Positions 4,995 to 5,667 of a stretch of 5,667 nucleotides of DNA are shown here, one piece after another. The notes beneath the pieces are model-generated. The model ran no database searches. It saw only the letters and a program-made list of their open reading frames with translations, and was not told the DNA's origin. This stretch comes from Gammaproteobacteria bacterium (GTDB taxonomy: Bacteria; Pseudomonadota; Gammaproteobacteria; QOAV01). Both the position numbers and the translations under genes were made by a program. Location: positions 1 through 5,667 of the forward strand of contig JALXFQ010000225.1 in the NCBI GenBank assembly GCA_027067235.1, written 5' to 3'. Within the stretch, counting starts at the first letter, position 1, and the number at the start of each line of letters is the position of its first letter.

Positions 4995-5667
4995 ATGTTT
5001 GGCGGCATGGCGTCTGTGCATCTGGTCATACAGCACCGGCACCAGCAGCAGACTGACCAGCAGAGCAAAGCTCAGGCCCGAGACGATGGTAATGGCCAGT
5101 GGCTGCAGCATTTCCGCCCCCTCGCCCAGGCCCGCGGCCAGCGGCAGCATGCCCGCCACGGTAGTCAGGGTGGTCATCAGTATGGGACGCAGACGCAACT
5201 GCGCAGCTTCCACCACCACTCCGGGCAGATCAGCCCCCGCGTCCACCCGTTGCTGAATTGTCTCCACCAGCACAATGGCGTTGTTCACCACAATGCCGGC
5301 CAGCATGATCATGCCCAGCCATACCGGCATGGTGACCGGCGTGCCAGTCAGTTTCAGCCCGATCAGCACGCCGATGAGACTGACCGGCGCAGACAGCATG
5401 ATGACCAGTGGATTGAGCAGCGATTCGTACTGCACCGCCAGCACGACAAAGACCAGAAACAGTGCCAGACCCAGTAACATCAGGGATTTGTTTCTGCCCT
5501 GCTTCAGTTCTGTCGCCGCATCACCGAGATAATAGTGATAGCCGGCCGGCAGAGCCCAGTCCGCCAAAGCGGTCCGAATAGCAGCAGTGGCCTGGCTCAG
5601 AGTATAGCCGGGGCTGATGGAAGCGCTGACTTCGGCTGTGCGACGCTGGTTTTCGCGCAATATTTCC
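4968..5667 (-). CDS. RND family efflux transporter inner-membrane subunit, C-terminal part (5' end outside window)
   Basis: The minus-strand frame is open to the right edge and ends at 4968, giving about the last 233 residues of a protein that is usually over 1000 residues long. Visible are the end of the second porter domain (ENQRRTAEVSASISPGYTLSQATAAI, then LPAGYHYYLGDAATE) and five C-terminal membrane helices: LMLLGLALFLVFVVLAVQYES, LVIMLSAPVSLIGVLIGLKL, MPVWLGMIMLAGIVVNNAIVLVE, then after the RLRPILMTTLTTVAGMLP loop two final helices ending VSLLLVPVLYDQ. This is the AcrB/MdtB type (ACR_tran family), a proton-driven exporter that works with a periplasmic adaptor and an outer-membrane channel. 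AQLRLRPILMT and GIVVNNAIVLVE are family hallmarks. The short basic tail (MHRRHAAKHKKAPSESI) is encoded partly by the terminator hairpin. TTG 5658-5660 is internal, not a start. The substrate cannot be told from this part. Confidence 0.93.
   Translation of the reverse strand, partial: EILRENQRRTAEVSASISPGYTLSQATAAIRTALADWALPAGYHYYLGDAATELKQGRNKSLMLLGLALFLVFVVLAVQYESLLNPLVIMLSAPVSLIGVLIGLKLTGTPVTMPVWLGMIMLAGIVVNNAIVLVETIQQRVDAGADLPGVVVEAAQLRLRPILMTTLTTVAGMLPLAAGLGEGAEMLQPLAITIVSGLSFALLVSLLLVPVLYDQMHRRHAAKHKKAPSESI

Overview
The window reads as chromosomal DNA of a gammaproteobacterium. The main evidence is a gene for SlmA, the nucleoid occlusion factor, and a DUF3301 protein, both families I associate mainly with Gammaproteobacteria. 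GC content is moderate to high. I cannot name a genus.

Layout, left to right. (1) Positions 1-1997 hold a compact plus-strand run of four genes that may be one operon: the 3' end of a GlcD/D-lactate-dehydrogenase-type FAD oxidase, a small membrane-anchored DUF3301 protein, slmA, and an unrecognised secreted protein with two similar halves. The first two overlap as GTGA, the second runs 29 bases into slmA, and only 9 bases separate slmA from the fourth. (2) After a 71-base gap, positions 2069-4477 hold a tight three-gene unit: a NodU/CmcH/TobZ-type O-carbamoyltransferase, an SxtJ-like protein with three membrane segments, and a 50-residue DUF5989 (SxtK-like) single-pass membrane peptide. The last of these is short enough to be missed by automatic gene calling. 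The gene order matches sxtI-sxtJ-sxtK of cyanobacterial saxitoxin clusters, but no toxin biosynthesis genes are visible here. (3) Positions 4478-4698 hold a weak terminator, a likely promoter and a structured leader ahead of a cold shock gene at 4699-4908. (4) The cold shock gene converges on the 3' end of an RND efflux transporter on the minus strand. One strong hairpin terminator serves this junction and also encodes the last codons of the transporter.

How the genes may work together: the carbamoyltransferase and its two small membrane partners probably act as one membrane-associated carbamoylation unit. This is the least understood part of the window, and its substrate cannot be read from the sequence. 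The other genes are housekeeping or transport functions. I saw no CRISPR array, insertion sequence, tRNA or rRNA.
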